Positions 1 through 9,434 are shown, numbered from the stretch's first letter. The stretch is DNA of 64,000 bases from Gammaproteobacteria bacterium (GCA_016209015.1 JACQWY010000037.1:38561-102560); one strand, 5' to 3'. Program-made: numbers and translations. Notes: generated by a model not told the origin, from the letters alone.

Positions 1-591
1 GCCGTCGAGCTCTCGAACCTGCAGCGTCAGATCATCCACTCCACGGCCGACCTCAAACGCCCGAAGGTCGAATCGGCGCGGGACAAGCTGCGGGCGCTGA
101 ACCCGGAAGTGAAGGTCGAGATCATCGGCCGCGCGCTCGAAGGCGCCGACCTCTTCGAGCTCGCCGACCGCGTCGACGTCGTCGTCGACTGCACGGACAA
201 CTTCACGACGCGCTTCGCGCTGAACGAGGCCTGCCGCGACGCCCGCAAGCCCCTGGTCTCGGGCGCGGCGATCCGTTTCGAAGGTCAGGTGAGCGTTTAC
301 TATCCCGGCCGTGCGGACAGTCCCTGCTACCGCTGCCTGTATCACAACGTGGACGGGGACAATGAAACCTGTGTCCAGACCGGTGTCGCGGCACCCCTGC
401 TCGGCATCGTGGGCAGCGTACAGGCACTCGAAACCCTGAAAGTGCTCGTCGGGGCCGGCGAGACGCTGACGGGCAGGCTGCTCGTGCTCGACGGCCTGAG
501 CATGGAATGGCGGACGCTGAAGCTGCCGCGGGACCCCGCCTGTCCGACGTGCGGCGCGGCCGGCGTCGGGGAAACCGCCCCGCCGCGCTGA
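1..591 (+). CDS. MoeB/ThiF/HesA-family adenylyltransferase, 5'-truncated
   Basis: This is the C-terminal 196 residues of an E1-like enzyme that adenylates the C-terminus of a small sulfur-carrier protein (MoaD or ThiS). The frame is open from the first base and the nucleotide-binding glycine loop lies outside the window. Visible family marks are ELSNLQRQI, the DCTDNFTTR segment, and two CxxC zinc pairs (CYRC and CPTC). The E1 Cys region is ETCVQTGVAAPLLGIVGS. MoeB, ThiF and HesA cannot be separated on this fragment. A molybdopterin role would suit a Mo-using organism, but no moa or thi gene is adjacent. Confidence 0.9.
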   Translation, partial: AVELSNLQRQIIHSTADLKRPKVESARDKLRALNPEVKVEIIGRALEGADLFELADRVDVVVDCTDNFTTRFALNEACRDARKPLVSGAAIRFEGQVSVYYPGRADSPCYRCLYHNVDGDNETCVQTGVAAPLLGIVGSVQALETLKVLVGAGETLTGRLLVLDGLSMEWRTLKLPRDPACPTCGAAGVGETAPPR

Positions 592-765
592 CGGCGTGTG
601 CGGACGTCTTCAGCAGGCGTTCGTGCGCGTCGATAACCTCAGCCCGCCCTGCAGGAAACCCGGTCGGTACACCGGGCTGCGGGACAGCGCCGCGTCCACG
701 TTCAGGGGGCGCGTGGAGCGGATTGCGGACCAACGGGTGCCCACGCGCACCGCAGGAGCGAACTC

Positions 766-1338
766 ATGACCACCGGAACGTTCATCGTGCTCGTCCTCGT
801 CGCCGTCGTGGCGCTGTATGCCGTGGCGATCTACAACGGGCTCGTCGCGCTGAAGCACAACCTCGCGAAAGCCTGGTCGAACATCGACGTGCTCCTCAAG
901 CAGCGCCACGACGAGCTCCCGAAGCTCGTCGAGGTCTGCAAGCAGTACATGGCCTTCGAGAAGGAGACGCTCGAGAAGGTCATCGCGGCGCGCAGCGCCG
1001 TCTCGGTCGCGCGCGAGGCCGGCGACGTCGCGAAGGTCGGCGCGGCGGAGAGCCTGCTGCGGCAGGGCCTCGGCGGCCTGTTCGCGGTCGCCGAGAGCTA
1101 TCCGGATCTGAAGGCGAACGAGAATTTCCAGCAACTCCGCCAGCGCATCAGCGCGCTCGAGAACGCGATCGCCGATCGCCGCGAGTTCTACAACGAGTCG
1201 GTCAACGCGAACAACGTGCGCATCGAGCAGTTCCCGGACGTGCTGATCGCGCGCCGCTTCGGCTTCGCGGCTGCGCCGCTGCTCGAGTTCAGCGCCGACG
1301 AGAAGCGCGACGTCGATCTGAAAGCCCTCTTCAGCTGA
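766..1338 (+). CDS. lemA: LemA family protein
   Basis: A 190-residue protein with one N-terminal membrane helix (about residues 4-25, rich in V, L and A), followed by a long helical domain. The family signature YNGLVALKHNLAKAWSNIDV and the later EFYNESVNANNVRIEQFP match LemA. LemA proteins are membrane-anchored helical-bundle proteins of unclear function. The ATG is preceded by GGAGCG. The next gene, a membrane GIDE-domain protein, starts 15 bases after the stop, and LemA and GIDE proteins are often paired, so the two are probably cotranscribed. Confidence 0.9.
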   Translation: MTTGTFIVLVLVAVVALYAVAIYNGLVALKHNLAKAWSNIDVLLKQRHDELPKLVEVCKQYMAFEKETLEKVIAARSAVSVAREAGDVAKVGAAESLLRQGLGGLFAVAESYPDLKANENFQQLRQRISALENAIADRREFYNESVNANNVRIEQFPDVLIARRFGFAAAPLLEFSADEKRDVDLKALFS

Positions 1339-1353
1339 GCGGGCCGCGGCGCG

Positions 1354-2304
1354 ATGCAGGAGCAGCTCGTCGCGACGATTGCGCAGGCCTCGCCGGCGCA
1401 CTTCTGGATCGCGACGCTGATCGGCAGTGCCGTCATCGCCTGGTGCTGCTACGCCGCGTTCGCGAACTTCAAACGCAAGCGGCTCATCGAGGACCTGCCG
1501 ACCTCGCTGCTGCGCTCGGCCGCTCAGGGCTACGTCGAACTGAAGGGGCGGGCCGAGCTCATCGACGGCGAGCGGATCAGCGGCCCTCTCACCGGCTTTC
1601 CCTGCACCTGGTTCCGCTATCGCGTCGAGGAGCGTCAGCAGCGCACGAGCCGCGGGCGCAGCGAAGCGAGCTGGCGGACGGTCGACGAGGGCACGAGCGC
1701 CAGTCTCTTCTATCTCGTCGACCCGACGGGACGCTGCGCCGTCGACCCCGACGGCGCGATCGTCACGCCTTCGCACAAGGTGAGCTGGTACGGCCGCCAT
1801 CGCCAGCCCGATCGCCCCCCGAACGGCGGCGCGCTGCGCGTCTGGTTCCAGCAGCTCGGCTGCAGTTACCGTTACACCGAGGAGCGTATCGCGGTGAGCT
1901 CGCCGCTCTATGCGCTCGGCACGTTCACGACGCACGGCGGCGTCGACGGCGGCATGGAGACGAATGCCGAGGTCGGCGTGCTGCTGCGCGAATGGAAGAA
2001 GGATCAGACCGAGCTCCTGCGCCGCTTCGATCGCAATCGCGACGGCTGCATCGATGCCGACGAATGGCAGGCCGTGCGCGCCGCGGCCGCCGAGGAAGTG
2101 CTGCGCGCACGCACGGACACCGCGCCGCTGGCCGTCGACCTGCTGCACAAATCGGATAACCTCGACCGGCCCTACGTGCTCTCGGCCGTCCCCGAAGAGG
2201 ATCTGCTGCGCCGGCTCACCGGCGCGGCATTCGCGCAATTGCTGTTCGGCGTCGTCGGACTCACCGGACTGTTCTGGGTGTTGAGTCAGCGTCTCGCCGC
2301 CTGA
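1354..2304 (+). CDS. GIDE-domain membrane protein with an EF-hand loop
   Basis: A 316-residue protein with an N-terminal membrane helix (about residues 17-37) and a C-terminal one (about 290-312). The middle contains the motif in which a short gene product resembles the GIDE domain of mitochondrial E3 ligases: ELKGRAELIDGERISGPLTG, then CTWFRYRVEE. Near residue 228 lies DRNRDGCIDADE, a canonical Ca2+-binding EF-hand loop. No RING finger is present, so ubiquitin ligase activity should not be inferred. It follows lemA directly and probably works in the same envelope process. Confidence 0.75.
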   Translation: MQEQLVATIAQASPAHFWIATLIGSAVIAWCCYAAFANFKRKRLIEDLPTSLLRSAAQGYVELKGRAELIDGERISGPLTGFPCTWFRYRVEERQQRTSRGRSEASWRTVDEGTSASLFYLVDPTGRCAVDPDGAIVTPSHKVSWYGRHRQPDRPPNGGALRVWFQQLGCSYRYTEERIAVSSPLYALGTFTTHGGVDGGMETNAEVGVLLREWKKDQTELLRRFDRNRDGCIDADEWQAVRAAAAEEVLRARTDTAPLAVDLLHKSDNLDRPYVLSAVPEEDLLRRLTGAAFAQLLFGVVGLTGLFWVLSQRLAA

Positions 2305-2395
2305 TTTGCCGCGCCCCGGGCCGACGCACCGCGCCCGACGCTTCGTGCTACTCTCCGGTCCCTCCGATTTCCCGTCACAGCCCGGAACGCACCGC

Positions 2396-4432
2396 ATGGA
2401 CACCGATCTCGAACGCACCCGCGCGCAACTGCCGCGCTTCGCCACGTTCAACCCCGCCGAGGTCCAGCCCGCCGTCGATGCGTTGCTCGCCCGCAACCGC
2501 GCGGCGCTGGCCGCGCTCGGTGCGCTCGACGGCGCACCGGGCTGGGATAATTTCGTCGAGCCGCTCGACGATCTGAACGACGCGCTGAGCCGCTGCTGGT
2601 CGCCGGTGCGGCATCTGCACGGCGTGCTCGACAGCGAGGCGCTGCGCGAGGCCTATAACGCGGCGCTGCCCGCGATCTCCGCCTACGGCACGGAGCTCTT
2701 GCAGAACGACGGCCTGTACCGCGGCTTCGCGGCGCTCGAGGCGGCGCCGGATTTCGCCGTGCTGTCGCCGGCGCGCCGCCAGGTCGTCCTGCAGTCGCTG
2801 CGCGATTTCCGGCTCGGCGGCATCGCGCTCGATCCCGCGCGGCGCGTGCGCTTCTCCGAAGTGCAGCAGGAGCTCGCGAAGCTCGGTGCGCGCTTCGAGG
2901 AGAACGTCCTCGATGCGACACGTGCGTTCGAGTACCACACGACGGACGCCGCGGAGCTCGCCGGCCTGCCCGACCCGATCCTCGGCCTGACCGCGCAGAA
3001 CGCGCAACAGGCGGGACGCGAGGGGTGGCTGCTCACGCTCGATCTGCCCTGCTACCAGGCGGTGCTGATGTACGCCGACGATCGCACGCTCCGGCACACG
3101 CTCTACGACGCCTACGTCACGCGTGCCTCGGAGCTCTCCGCCGAGGGGCGCTTCGACAACTCCGAGGTCATCTCGCGCATCCTCGCGCTGCGCCAGGAGA
3201 GCGCGCGATTGCTGGATTTCGCGGACTACGCGGCGCTCTCGCTCGCGACGAAGATGGCCGGCTCGCCGGCCGAGGTGCTCGGTTTCCTGCGCGATCTCGC
3301 ACGCCGCTCGCGACCCGTGGCGCTCCGCGAGCTCGGCGAGCTCGAGGCCTTCGCGGCACGCGAGCTCGGCATGGCGCAGCTCGAAGCCTGGGACGTGCCG
3401 TATGCGTCGGAGAAGCTCCGCCAGCACAGCTATGCGATCTCCCAGGAGACGCTGCGGCCCTACTTCCCCGTCGCGCGCGTGCTGTCGGGTCTGTTCGAGA
3501 TCATCCGTCGCCTGTTCGGCGTGCGCATTGCGAAGCTCGACGGCATCGACGTCTGGCATCCGGACGTCGCGTGCTACGAAGTGCGCGGCGAAGCGGACGC
3601 CGAACTGCGCGGCGTGTTCTATCTCGACATCTTCGCGCGCGCCCACAAGCGCGGCGGCGCGTGGATGGACGACTGCCTCGGCCGGCGCCGCGTCGGCGGC
3701 GAGGTGCGGCATCCCGCGGCGTATCTCACCTGCAACTTCACGCCGCCGGTCGAAGGCCGGCCCTCGCTGCTGACGCACGACGAGGTGATCACGCTCTTCC
3801 ACGAGTTCGGCCACGGCCTGCACCACCTGCTGACGCGCATCGACGAGCCCGGCGTAGCCGGCATCAACGGCGTGGCCTGGGATGCGGTCGAGCTGCCGAG
3901 CCAGTTCATGGAGAACTGGTGCTGGGAGCGCGAGGCACTCGATCTGCTGAGCGCGCATCACGAGACCGGCGAACCGCTGAGCGACGATCTGCTCTCCCGG
4001 CTGCGCGCGGCGAAAAACTTCCAGGCCGGGCTGAAATCGCTGCGCCAGATCGAGTTCGCGCTGTTCGACTTCCGGCTGCACGCGGAATTCACGCGGGGCC
4101 TCGACGTCCAGACGCTGCTCGACGAGGTCCGCAACGAAGTCGCCGTGCTCATCCCGCCGCGGCACAACCGCTTCCAGCACAGCTTCTCGCACATCTTCGC
4201 GGGCGGTTATGCGGCGGGCTACTACAGCTACAAGTGGGCCGAGGTGCTCGCGGCCGATGCGTTCTCGCGCTTCGAGGAAGCGGGCGTATTCGACCCGCAG
4301 GCGGGCGCGGACTTTCTGCATGCGATCCTCGAACGCGGAGGATCCGAGGACGCCGCCGTGCTGTTCCGGCGCTTCCGCGGTCGCGATCCGAGCATCGAAG
4401 CCCTGATCCGGCGCTCTGGACTAACCGCGTGA
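2396..4432 (+). CDS. prlC: Oligopeptidase A (M3 zinc metallopeptidase)
   Basis: A 678-residue cytosolic M3-family peptidase that degrades oligopeptides, including cleaved signal peptides. The zinc site HEFGHGLHHLL has H469, E470 and H473, and the downstream Glu lies in the WDAVELPSQFMENW segment. The C-terminal FQHSFSHIFAGGYAAGYYSY is typical of OpdA. Length matches the family. The ATG at 2396 (MDTDLERTR) is preferred because the upstream extension of the frame, back to 2306, looks non-coding. Confidence 0.95.
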   Translation: MDTDLERTRAQLPRFATFNPAEVQPAVDALLARNRAALAALGALDGAPGWDNFVEPLDDLNDALSRCWSPVRHLHGVLDSEALREAYNAALPAISAYGTELLQNDGLYRGFAALEAAPDFAVLSPARRQVVLQSLRDFRLGGIALDPARRVRFSEVQQELAKLGARFEENVLDATRAFEYHTTDAAELAGLPDPILGLTAQNAQQAGREGWLLTLDLPCYQAVLMYADDRTLRHTLYDAYVTRASELSAEGRFDNSEVISRILALRQESARLLDFADYAALSLATKMAGSPAEVLGFLRDLARRSRPVALRELGELEAFAARELGMAQLEAWDVPYASEKLRQHSYAISQETLRPYFPVARVLSGLFEIIRRLFGVRIAKLDGIDVWHPDVACYEVRGEADAELRGVFYLDIFARAHKRGGAWMDDCLGRRRVGGEVRHPAAYLTCNFTPPVEGRPSLLTHDEVITLFHEFGHGLHHLLTRIDEPGVAGINGVAWDAVELPSQFMENWCWEREALDLLSAHHETGEPLSDDLLSRLRAAKNFQAGLKSLRQIEFALFDFRLHAEFTRGLDVQTLLDEVRNEVAVLIPPRHNRFQHSFSHIFAGGYAAGYYSYKWAEVLAADAFSRFEEAGVFDPQAGADFLHAILERGGSEDAAVLFRRFRGRDPSIEALIRRSGLTA

Positions 4433-4453
4433 ATGAGGTTACAACGTGGCCCC

Positions 4454-5233
4454 ATGACGCTCGTCAAGCCGTTCTGCCTTTTCCTCTGCGCGCTCTTCGT
4501 TCCTGCCGCCATGGCCGCCGACACGGCATACGTGGTCGACAAGCTGCTCATGGGCGTGCACGAGGACAAGGATCTCAACAGCAAGATCATCAAGGTCCTC
4601 TCCACCGGCACGAAGCTCGAGGTGCTCAAGCGCGACGGTGAGGTCGCACAGGTCAAGGATCAGGACGGCGCGACGGGTTGGGTCGACGCGGCTTACCTGA
4701 TGAAGGATCCGCCGGCCTCGACGCTGCTCGATCAGCTCAAGCACGACAAGGAGACGCTCACCGCGCGCGTGAAGGATCTCGAGTCCGTGCCGAGGGCGAA
4801 GCCCGCGGTCATTCCCGACGGCACGCCCGCGCAGGTCGCGGAGATCGATTCGCTGACGAAGGAGAATACGGCGCTCAAGGTGCAGCTCTCCGCGGCGAAG
4901 CTGAAGATCGGCGAGTACGAAACGCAGATCGCGGCACTGAAGACCACGCTGCAGAACACGAGCAGCGGCAGCGGCACGGTGGCCGGCGAGCTCGAGAAGG
5001 CGAACCACAGCCTCAAGCGTCAGCTCGAGGAACTGCAGCAACAGAACAAGGATCTCGTCGCGAAGCTCGGCGCCGAGAAACCGCTCGCGGCGGCCCCCGC
5101 CGCGTGGCGCCAGATCCTCACGTCCGCACCGGTCATCATCGGCATCGTCGCGCTCGTGGTCGTCGGCTTCGGCGCGGGGGTGTGGCTGATGGACCTGCAG
5201 CAACGTCGCCGGCACGGCGGGTTCCGCATCTGA
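4454..5233 (+). CDS. SH3-domain membrane protein, TIGR04211 type
   Basis: About 259 residues. Order: signal peptide (MTLVKPFCLFLCALFVPAAMA), bacterial SH3 domain (about residues 23-85, with GATGWVDAAYL), a long coiled coil of repeated E/K/Q/L heptads, a membrane helix near the C-terminus (VIIGIVALVVVGFGAGVWLM), and a short basic tail. This is the architecture of gammaproteobacterial SH3 proteins related to YgiM. The ATG at 4454 places the signal peptide at the N-terminus. An in-frame ATG at 4433, adjoining the prlC stop, is the alternative. Confidence 0.85.
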   Translation: MTLVKPFCLFLCALFVPAAMAADTAYVVDKLLMGVHEDKDLNSKIIKVLSTGTKLEVLKRDGEVAQVKDQDGATGWVDAAYLMKDPPASTLLDQLKHDKETLTARVKDLESVPRAKPAVIPDGTPAQVAEIDSLTKENTALKVQLSAAKLKIGEYETQIAALKTTLQNTSSGSGTVAGELEKANHSLKRQLEELQQQNKDLVAKLGAEKPLAAAPAAWRQILTSAPVIIGIVALVVVGFGAGVWLMDLQQRRRHGGFRI

Positions 5234-5243
5234 CGGCCTGCCC

Positions 5244-6014
5244 GTGATCACGATCGCGAGCTGGAACGTCAATTCCATCCGTGCACGGCTCGATCACCTG
5301 GGCCGCTGGCTCGACGACAATTCACCCGACCTGCTGGCGCTGCAGGAAACGAAGATCCAGGACGCCGATTTTCCGCGCGATGCGTTCGCGGAACGGGGCT
5401 ATCACCTCACGATCTCGGGTCAGCGCACGTACAACGGCGTCGCGGTGTTCAGCCGCAGCGCGCCGCTCGCCGTGCACACCGACATCCCGGGTCTCGAGGA
5501 TCCGCAGCGCCGTGTGCTGGGCGTCGCGTTCCCGGATCTCTATCTGCTCGACCTCTACGTGCCGAACGGCTCGGCTGTCGGCACCGACAAGTACGCCTAC
5601 AAGCTCGCCTGGCTCGACGCACTCGCGGCCTGGCTGCCGAAGCTGCTCGCCGAACATCCTTCGCTCGTAATCGTGGGCGACTTCAATATCGCACCGGAAG
5701 ATCGCGACGTGCACGATCCCGAAGCGTGGCGCGGTCAGGTTTTGTGCAGCGAGCCCGAGCGCGCGCGGCTCAAGGCGATCCTCGATCTCGGCTTCGTGGA
5801 TACGTATCGCCAGTTCCACCCTACGGCGGGCAATTACTCGTGGTGGGACTACCGCGCTGCGGCGTTTCGCCGCAATCTCGGTCTGCGCATCGACCTCATC
5901 CTCGCGAACGGGCGCGCCGCGGAGAACTGCCGCGAAGCGGCGATCGATCGCACACCGCGCACCTGGGAACGGCCTTCGGATCACGCGCCGGTGATTTCGC
6001 GGTTCGAGCTCTGA
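5244..6014 (+). CDS. xthA: Exodeoxyribonuclease III
   Basis: A 256-residue AP endonuclease/3'-5' exonuclease that repairs abasic and oxidised 3' ends. Conserved blocks are all present: SWNVNSIRAR, LLALQETKIQD (catalytic Glu), GDFNIAPEDRDVHDP, LRIDLILAN and the terminal SDHAPV His. The start is GTG at 5244, ten bases after the previous stop. No ATG fits the conserved N-terminus MITIASWNVNS. Confidence 0.96.
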   Translation: MITIASWNVNSIRARLDHLGRWLDDNSPDLLALQETKIQDADFPRDAFAERGYHLTISGQRTYNGVAVFSRSAPLAVHTDIPGLEDPQRRVLGVAFPDLYLLDLYVPNGSAVGTDKYAYKLAWLDALAAWLPKLLAEHPSLVIVGDFNIAPEDRDVHDPEAWRGQVLCSEPERARLKAILDLGFVDTYRQFHPTAGNYSWWDYRAAAFRRNLGLRIDLILANGRAAENCREAAIDRTPRTWERPSDHAPVISRFEL

Positions 6015-6256
6015 TTTGTATGGTTCTTAACACTTCGGCGGGTTCACGCGTCGGCGGATTTGATCGAACATGGTCCGCAGCGACATGAAAGAGGGTACGC
6101 GCGTCGCAGCCGGTCCAGGACGCGGATGAGGAGCGCAATTTGCATGGATGTGAACGCGCAGCGCGGCGGGCGCGCATCACGCGGCCGCCGCCGCGGCGAC
6201 GGGCCTCGGCTCGGAGGCGAGCGACGAATTCGGCTATTGCAGCGGGTTCAGGAGTT

Positions 6257-6604
6257 ATGAAGAAGAAGGGCGGTGAATTCCAATTCGACTATTGGGCGAA
6301 GCTCGCCGTGTCCGATCCGGACGGCTTCGAGGACGCGCGCCGGCAGATGATCGAAAGTTTGATCGACTCGGCCCCGGAACACCACCGGCCGCGCTTGCGC
6401 GGGCTGCAATGGCAGGTCGATCGCACGCGCGAACGGTCCTCGAGCGCGCTCGGATCCTGCGCCAGGATTTCCAATCTGATGTGGGACAAACTGCTCGGCG
6501 ACGGCGGTCTCGTGCAGCAGATCGAGCGGTTGACCCACGATCGCGAGTCACCTTCGAGAAGGGTCAGACAGGCGACCGTCCTGCCCTTCCCGACGAGGAA
6601 CTGA
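6257..6604 (+). CDS. DUF3135-type protein
   Basis: A 115-residue soluble protein beginning KKKGGEFQFDYWAKLAVSDP, with a conserved-looking FEDARRQMIESLIDSAPE and LRGLQWQVD, and a basic, low-complexity C-terminus. This resembles the gammaproteobacterial DUF3135 family, whose function is unknown. The ATG at 6257 follows AGGAG by two bases, a close but plausible ribosome site. The 242 bases upstream, back to xthA, show no gene. Confidence 0.65.
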   Translation: MKKKGGEFQFDYWAKLAVSDPDGFEDARRQMIESLIDSAPEHHRPRLRGLQWQVDRTRERSSSALGSCARISNLMWDKLLGDGGLVQQIERLTHDRESPSRRVRQATVLPFPTRN

Positions 6605-6679
6605 TTCCGCGGCGCTTGAAATCGGCGAGGGCCCGTCCTAGAATCGCTGGCCCTCTCAATCCTGCGCCCAGGCCTAGCC

Positions 6680-6883
6680 ATGAAGACCGACATCCATCCC
6701 AAGTATCACGACATCACCGTGCAGTGCAGCTGCGGCAACTCGTTCACGACGCGTTCGACGATGAGCTCGGATACCCTGAACGTCGATGTGTGCTCCGCCT
6801 GCCACCCGTACTACACGGGCCAGCAGAAGATCCTCGATACCGGCGGCCGCGTCGACAAGTTTCGCCGCAAGTACGGGATGTAA
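6680..6883 (+). CDS. rpmE: 50S ribosomal protein L31 (zinc-binding form)
   Basis: A 67-residue ribosomal protein. Starts [20 protein letters not shown] and carries the four Cys of the zinc-containing C+ form (C16, C18, C37, C40). The end, [13 protein letters not shown], is typical. It stands alone; the next gene, engB, is convergent. Confidence 0.97.
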   Translation: MKTDIHPKYHDITVQCSCGNSFTTRSTMSSDTLNVDVCSACHPYYTGQQKILDTGGRVDKFRRKYGM

Positions 6884-6889
6884 TCCGGT

Positions 6890-6909
6890 CCGGCCGCCGC
6901 GGCGGCCGG
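6890..6909. terminator. GC-only palindrome after rpmE
   Basis: A perfect 20-base palindrome (CCGGCCGCCGCGGCGGCCGG) begins six bases after the rpmE stop. It lacks a T-tract, so a terminator role for rpmE is only inferred from its place between convergent genes. Confidence 0.35.
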
Positions 6910-7022
6910 CAATGTTCTGGGTTCGCCGGCCGGCCGGCGCCCCCGCTCTCCCGCCTCACCGTTCACCGTAGTCCGTTCCTCCCGGGCCGCTCAGGCGAGC
7001 ACCGGAAGCCGGCCGCGCGCGT

Positions 7023-7649
7023 TCATTCCTCGACGGCGAGCCAGTCGCCGAGCACGGCCAGCGCCTCCGGCACGCCGATCTTCTGGGTCGCCGAGAACAA
7101 CTGCGGCGTGACCAGGCCGGCCGCACCCATCTCGTTCAGCACGCGCCGCGCAGCGTGGACGGCGTTCGCGCCCTCGTTGCGACTCAGCTTGTCGCTCTTG
7201 TTCAGCACCAGCAGCACCGGCAGGTCCGCATCGCGGCACCAGCGCAGGAGCTCGACCTCCGCATCCTTCAGCGCGTGACGGCAGTCGGTGATGAGGACGA
7301 GGCCGACCAGCGAGCGCCGCCGTTCGAGGTAGCGCGGGATCTCGCCGTGCCAATGCTCGCGCACGCTCTTCGCGACTCGCGCGTAGCCGAAGCCGGGCAG
7401 ATCGATGAGCCGGCGCCCCGCATCGAGATCGAAAACGACGAAGTGCTGCGTGCGGCCCGGCGTCGCGCTCGTCCGCGCGAGGCCACGGTGATTGCAGAGC
7501 GCGTTGAGGGTGCTCGACTTGCCGACGTTCGATCTGCCGGCGAACGCGATTTCGAGCCCATCGTCGGGCGGCAGCCCGGCGAGTGTGGGCACGCTCAGCG
7601 CGAAGCGGGCGGCGTTGAACAGGAGCTTCTCGGGATGGTCTTCGATCAT
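7023..7649 (-). CDS. engB: Ribosome biogenesis GTP-binding protein EngB/YihA
   Basis: A 208-residue TRAFAC GTPase needed for large-subunit maturation. All G motifs are readable: G1 GRSNVGKSSTLNAL, G2 TPGRTQ, G3 DLPGFG, G4 LNKSDK. It is divergent from the cytochrome c4 gene, an arrangement common in gammaproteobacteria. The start MIEDHPEKLLFNAARF is the only one that gives the conserved N-terminus. Confidence 0.96.
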   Translation of the reverse strand: MIEDHPEKLLFNAARFALSVPTLAGLPPDDGLEIAFAGRSNVGKSSTLNALCNHRGLARTSATPGRTQHFVVFDLDAGRRLIDLPGFGYARVAKSVREHWHGEIPRYLERRRSLVGLVLITDCRHALKDAEVELLRWCRDADLPVLLVLNKSDKLSRNEGANAVHAARRVLNEMGAAGLVTPQLFSATQKIGVPEALAVLGDWLAVEE

Positions 7650-7728
7650 GCTGAAGTCGGTCTGCGGGGCCGGGCGAAGGGCCCGCCGGGAGGTCCTCGC
7701 GACGCGTCGTCCGGGCCGTGAAAAGGGG

Positions 7729-7756
7729 GCGACAAATGAATGGGCCGTACTATAAT
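7729..7756 (+). promoter_or_regulatory. Sigma-70-type promoter for cytochrome c4
   Basis: A perfect -10 TATAAT at 7751-7756 stands 16 bases after a GCGACA -35-like hexamer at 7729-7734. Transcription would begin near 7763, and a GGAG ribosome site follows at about 7771 before the ATG at 7786. This is one of the few clear housekeeping promoters in the window. Confidence 0.6.
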
Positions 7757-7785
7757 GCGCGCTCGTTTGCGGAGTTTATAGAGCG

Positions 7786-8388
7786 ATGTATCGAGCTACA
7801 AGAATCCTGATCGTGGGATGTTTCATCGGGGGCGCAATCTCGGTTCCGGCAGTGGCCGAGGATGGTTCGGCGAAAGCGCAGGTCTGCGCGGCGTGCCACG
7901 GCGCGGACGGCAACAGCATCAATCCCGACTGGCCGAACCTCGCGGCTCAGCACCCGACCTACCTCGAGGCGCAACTCCACGCCTTCAAGAGCGGCGCCCG
8001 CAAGAACCCGAACATGACTGCGATGGCCGCGCCGCTGTCCGATCAGGACATCACGGATCTCGCCGCCTACTTCAGCAAGCAGACGCTCAAGGTCGAATCG
8101 GTCGAAGCCGCGCAGGTCGAAGCCGGAGCGAAGCTCTATCGCGGGGGCAACATGGGAACGGGCGTACCGGCCTGCATGGCCTGCCATGGCCCGAACGGCG
8201 CCGGCAACTACGCCGCGAAGTTCCCGTCGCTGCGGGGACAGCGCGCCTCGTACACGACGATTCAGTTGAAGGCCTTTCGTGCCGGCGAGCGTACGACCGA
8301 TCCGCAGGGCATGATGCGCGCGATCGCCGCACACCTGAGCGACGCGGAAATCGAGAACGTCGCGAAGTTCGTCTCCGCGCTGCACTGA
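7786..8388 (+). CDS. Dihaem cytochrome c4
   Basis: A 200-residue periplasmic cytochrome with a signal peptide (cleavage near AVA-EDG). It has two haem c sites, C34AACH in the N-terminal half and CMACH in the C-terminal half, each in a homologous domain with a distal Met (PNMTAMAAPLSD and QGMMRAIAAHLSD). This is the cytochrome c4 architecture, an electron donor to terminal oxidases. It precedes a dsbA-type gene, as in many gammaproteobacteria. Confidence 0.92.
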   Translation: MYRATRILIVGCFIGGAISVPAVAEDGSAKAQVCAACHGADGNSINPDWPNLAAQHPTYLEAQLHAFKSGARKNPNMTAMAAPLSDQDITDLAAYFSKQTLKVESVEAAQVEAGAKLYRGGNMGTGVPACMACHGPNGAGNYAAKFPSLRGQRASYTTIQLKAFRAGERTTDPQGMMRAIAAHLSDAEIENVAKFVSALH

Positions 8389-8570
8389 GCCCCTCTCCGT
8401 CCCGCGGCCCTGCCGCGGGCGCAGGCTCCCGAATCCGACGACGCACGCGATGGACCGATGCCGCGAGACGCCATGAATACCGGTTCGGCGGGGTCGCCGG
8501 ACGGCGGGAACCTTCGACGCCGGCCGTAGCCTACGCTGATGCAGTCCCAACCCAAGCGAGACCACCAGCC

Positions 8571-9191
8571 ATGACCCGACATCTCTTCGCCTTCCTCCTG
8601 GCCGCGCTCAGTTTCGGCGTCGGCGCGGAAGGCACCGAGCCGCCCGCCCAGCCCTACGAGATGATGAGCCCGGCCCAGCCGACGCAGAGCGGCGACAAGA
8701 TCGAGGTCGTCGAGTTGTTCTGGTATGGCTGCCCGCACTGCTATCACTTCGAACCCGCACTCCAGGCGTGGCTGAAGAAGAAGCCGGACGACGTGATGTT
8801 CCGGCGCGTCCCCGCGCTCTTCAACGAAACCTGGGTCGTGCATGCCCGCGCCTATTACGCCGCGGAAGCGCTCGGCGTCGTCGACAAGCTGCACCAGCCG
8901 CTGTTCGACGCCATCCACCAGGAAGGCAAGCGCATCATGGACGAGGAGACGATCATCAAATTCGCCGTGAGTCAGGGGATACCCGAGAAGGACTTCCGCG
9001 ATGCGTACGATTCTTTCGCCGTCGACAAGAAAGTGCGTCAGGCCATGATGGCGACCCGCGATTACGGCATCACCGGCGTACCGGCCGTCATCGTCAATGG
9101 CAAGTACCGCACCTCGCCCTCGCTCGCTGGCGGGCCGGACGACGTGTTAAAGGTAATAGATACGCTAGTCGCTAAAGAGAGAGCCAAGTAG
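8571..9191 (+). CDS. dsbA: Thiol:disulfide interchange protein DsbA
   Basis: A 206-residue periplasmic oxidase. Signal peptide of about 19 residues, then a thioredoxin fold with active site C54-P-H-C57 (FWYGCPHCYHFEP) and the cis-Pro loop TGVPAVIVNG. The typical DsbA helical insertion lies between. The ATG at 8571 gives the signal peptide; longer in-frame extensions run through the intergenic region and are unlikely. It may mature cytochromes and envelope proteins. Confidence 0.93.
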   Translation: MTRHLFAFLLAALSFGVGAEGTEPPAQPYEMMSPAQPTQSGDKIEVVELFWYGCPHCYHFEPALQAWLKKKPDDVMFRRVPALFNETWVVHARAYYAAEALGVVDKLHQPLFDAIHQEGKRIMDEETIIKFAVSQGIPEKDFRDAYDSFAVDKKVRQAMMATRDYGITGVPAVIVNGKYRTSPSLAGGPDDVLKVIDTLVAKERAK

Positions 9192-9434
9192 AGCCTCGAT
9201 ATTACAAGGGTTTGTGAACCGCACGTTCTTCCGGTTCGAGCATTTCGCCAAGCCCGGCACTCCTGCTCTCCCTGGCCAGCCGCCGCCCACGGCTGGGCAG
9301 TTTGATCCGCACGGAACTGCGGGTCGTCTTCCCGATGCCGGATGCACGGTGGCCGTGGTTCGAGGAAGCTCTGAACCTGATCGGAACTTCCTCGAGCGGA
9401 CGGTCGTTCGCGAGCACTTCGAGAGTTCCACTGA

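Noticed and set aside
1354..2304. Calling the GIDE protein a ubiquitin ligase
   Set aside because: No RING finger or related catalytic residues are present.
610..4321. Very long open frames (over 600 codons) opposite the M3 peptidase and LemA genes
   Set aside because: They are antisense shadows caused by high GC; the proteins are Arg/Glu/Ala-rich with no motifs, and the plus-strand genes are clear.
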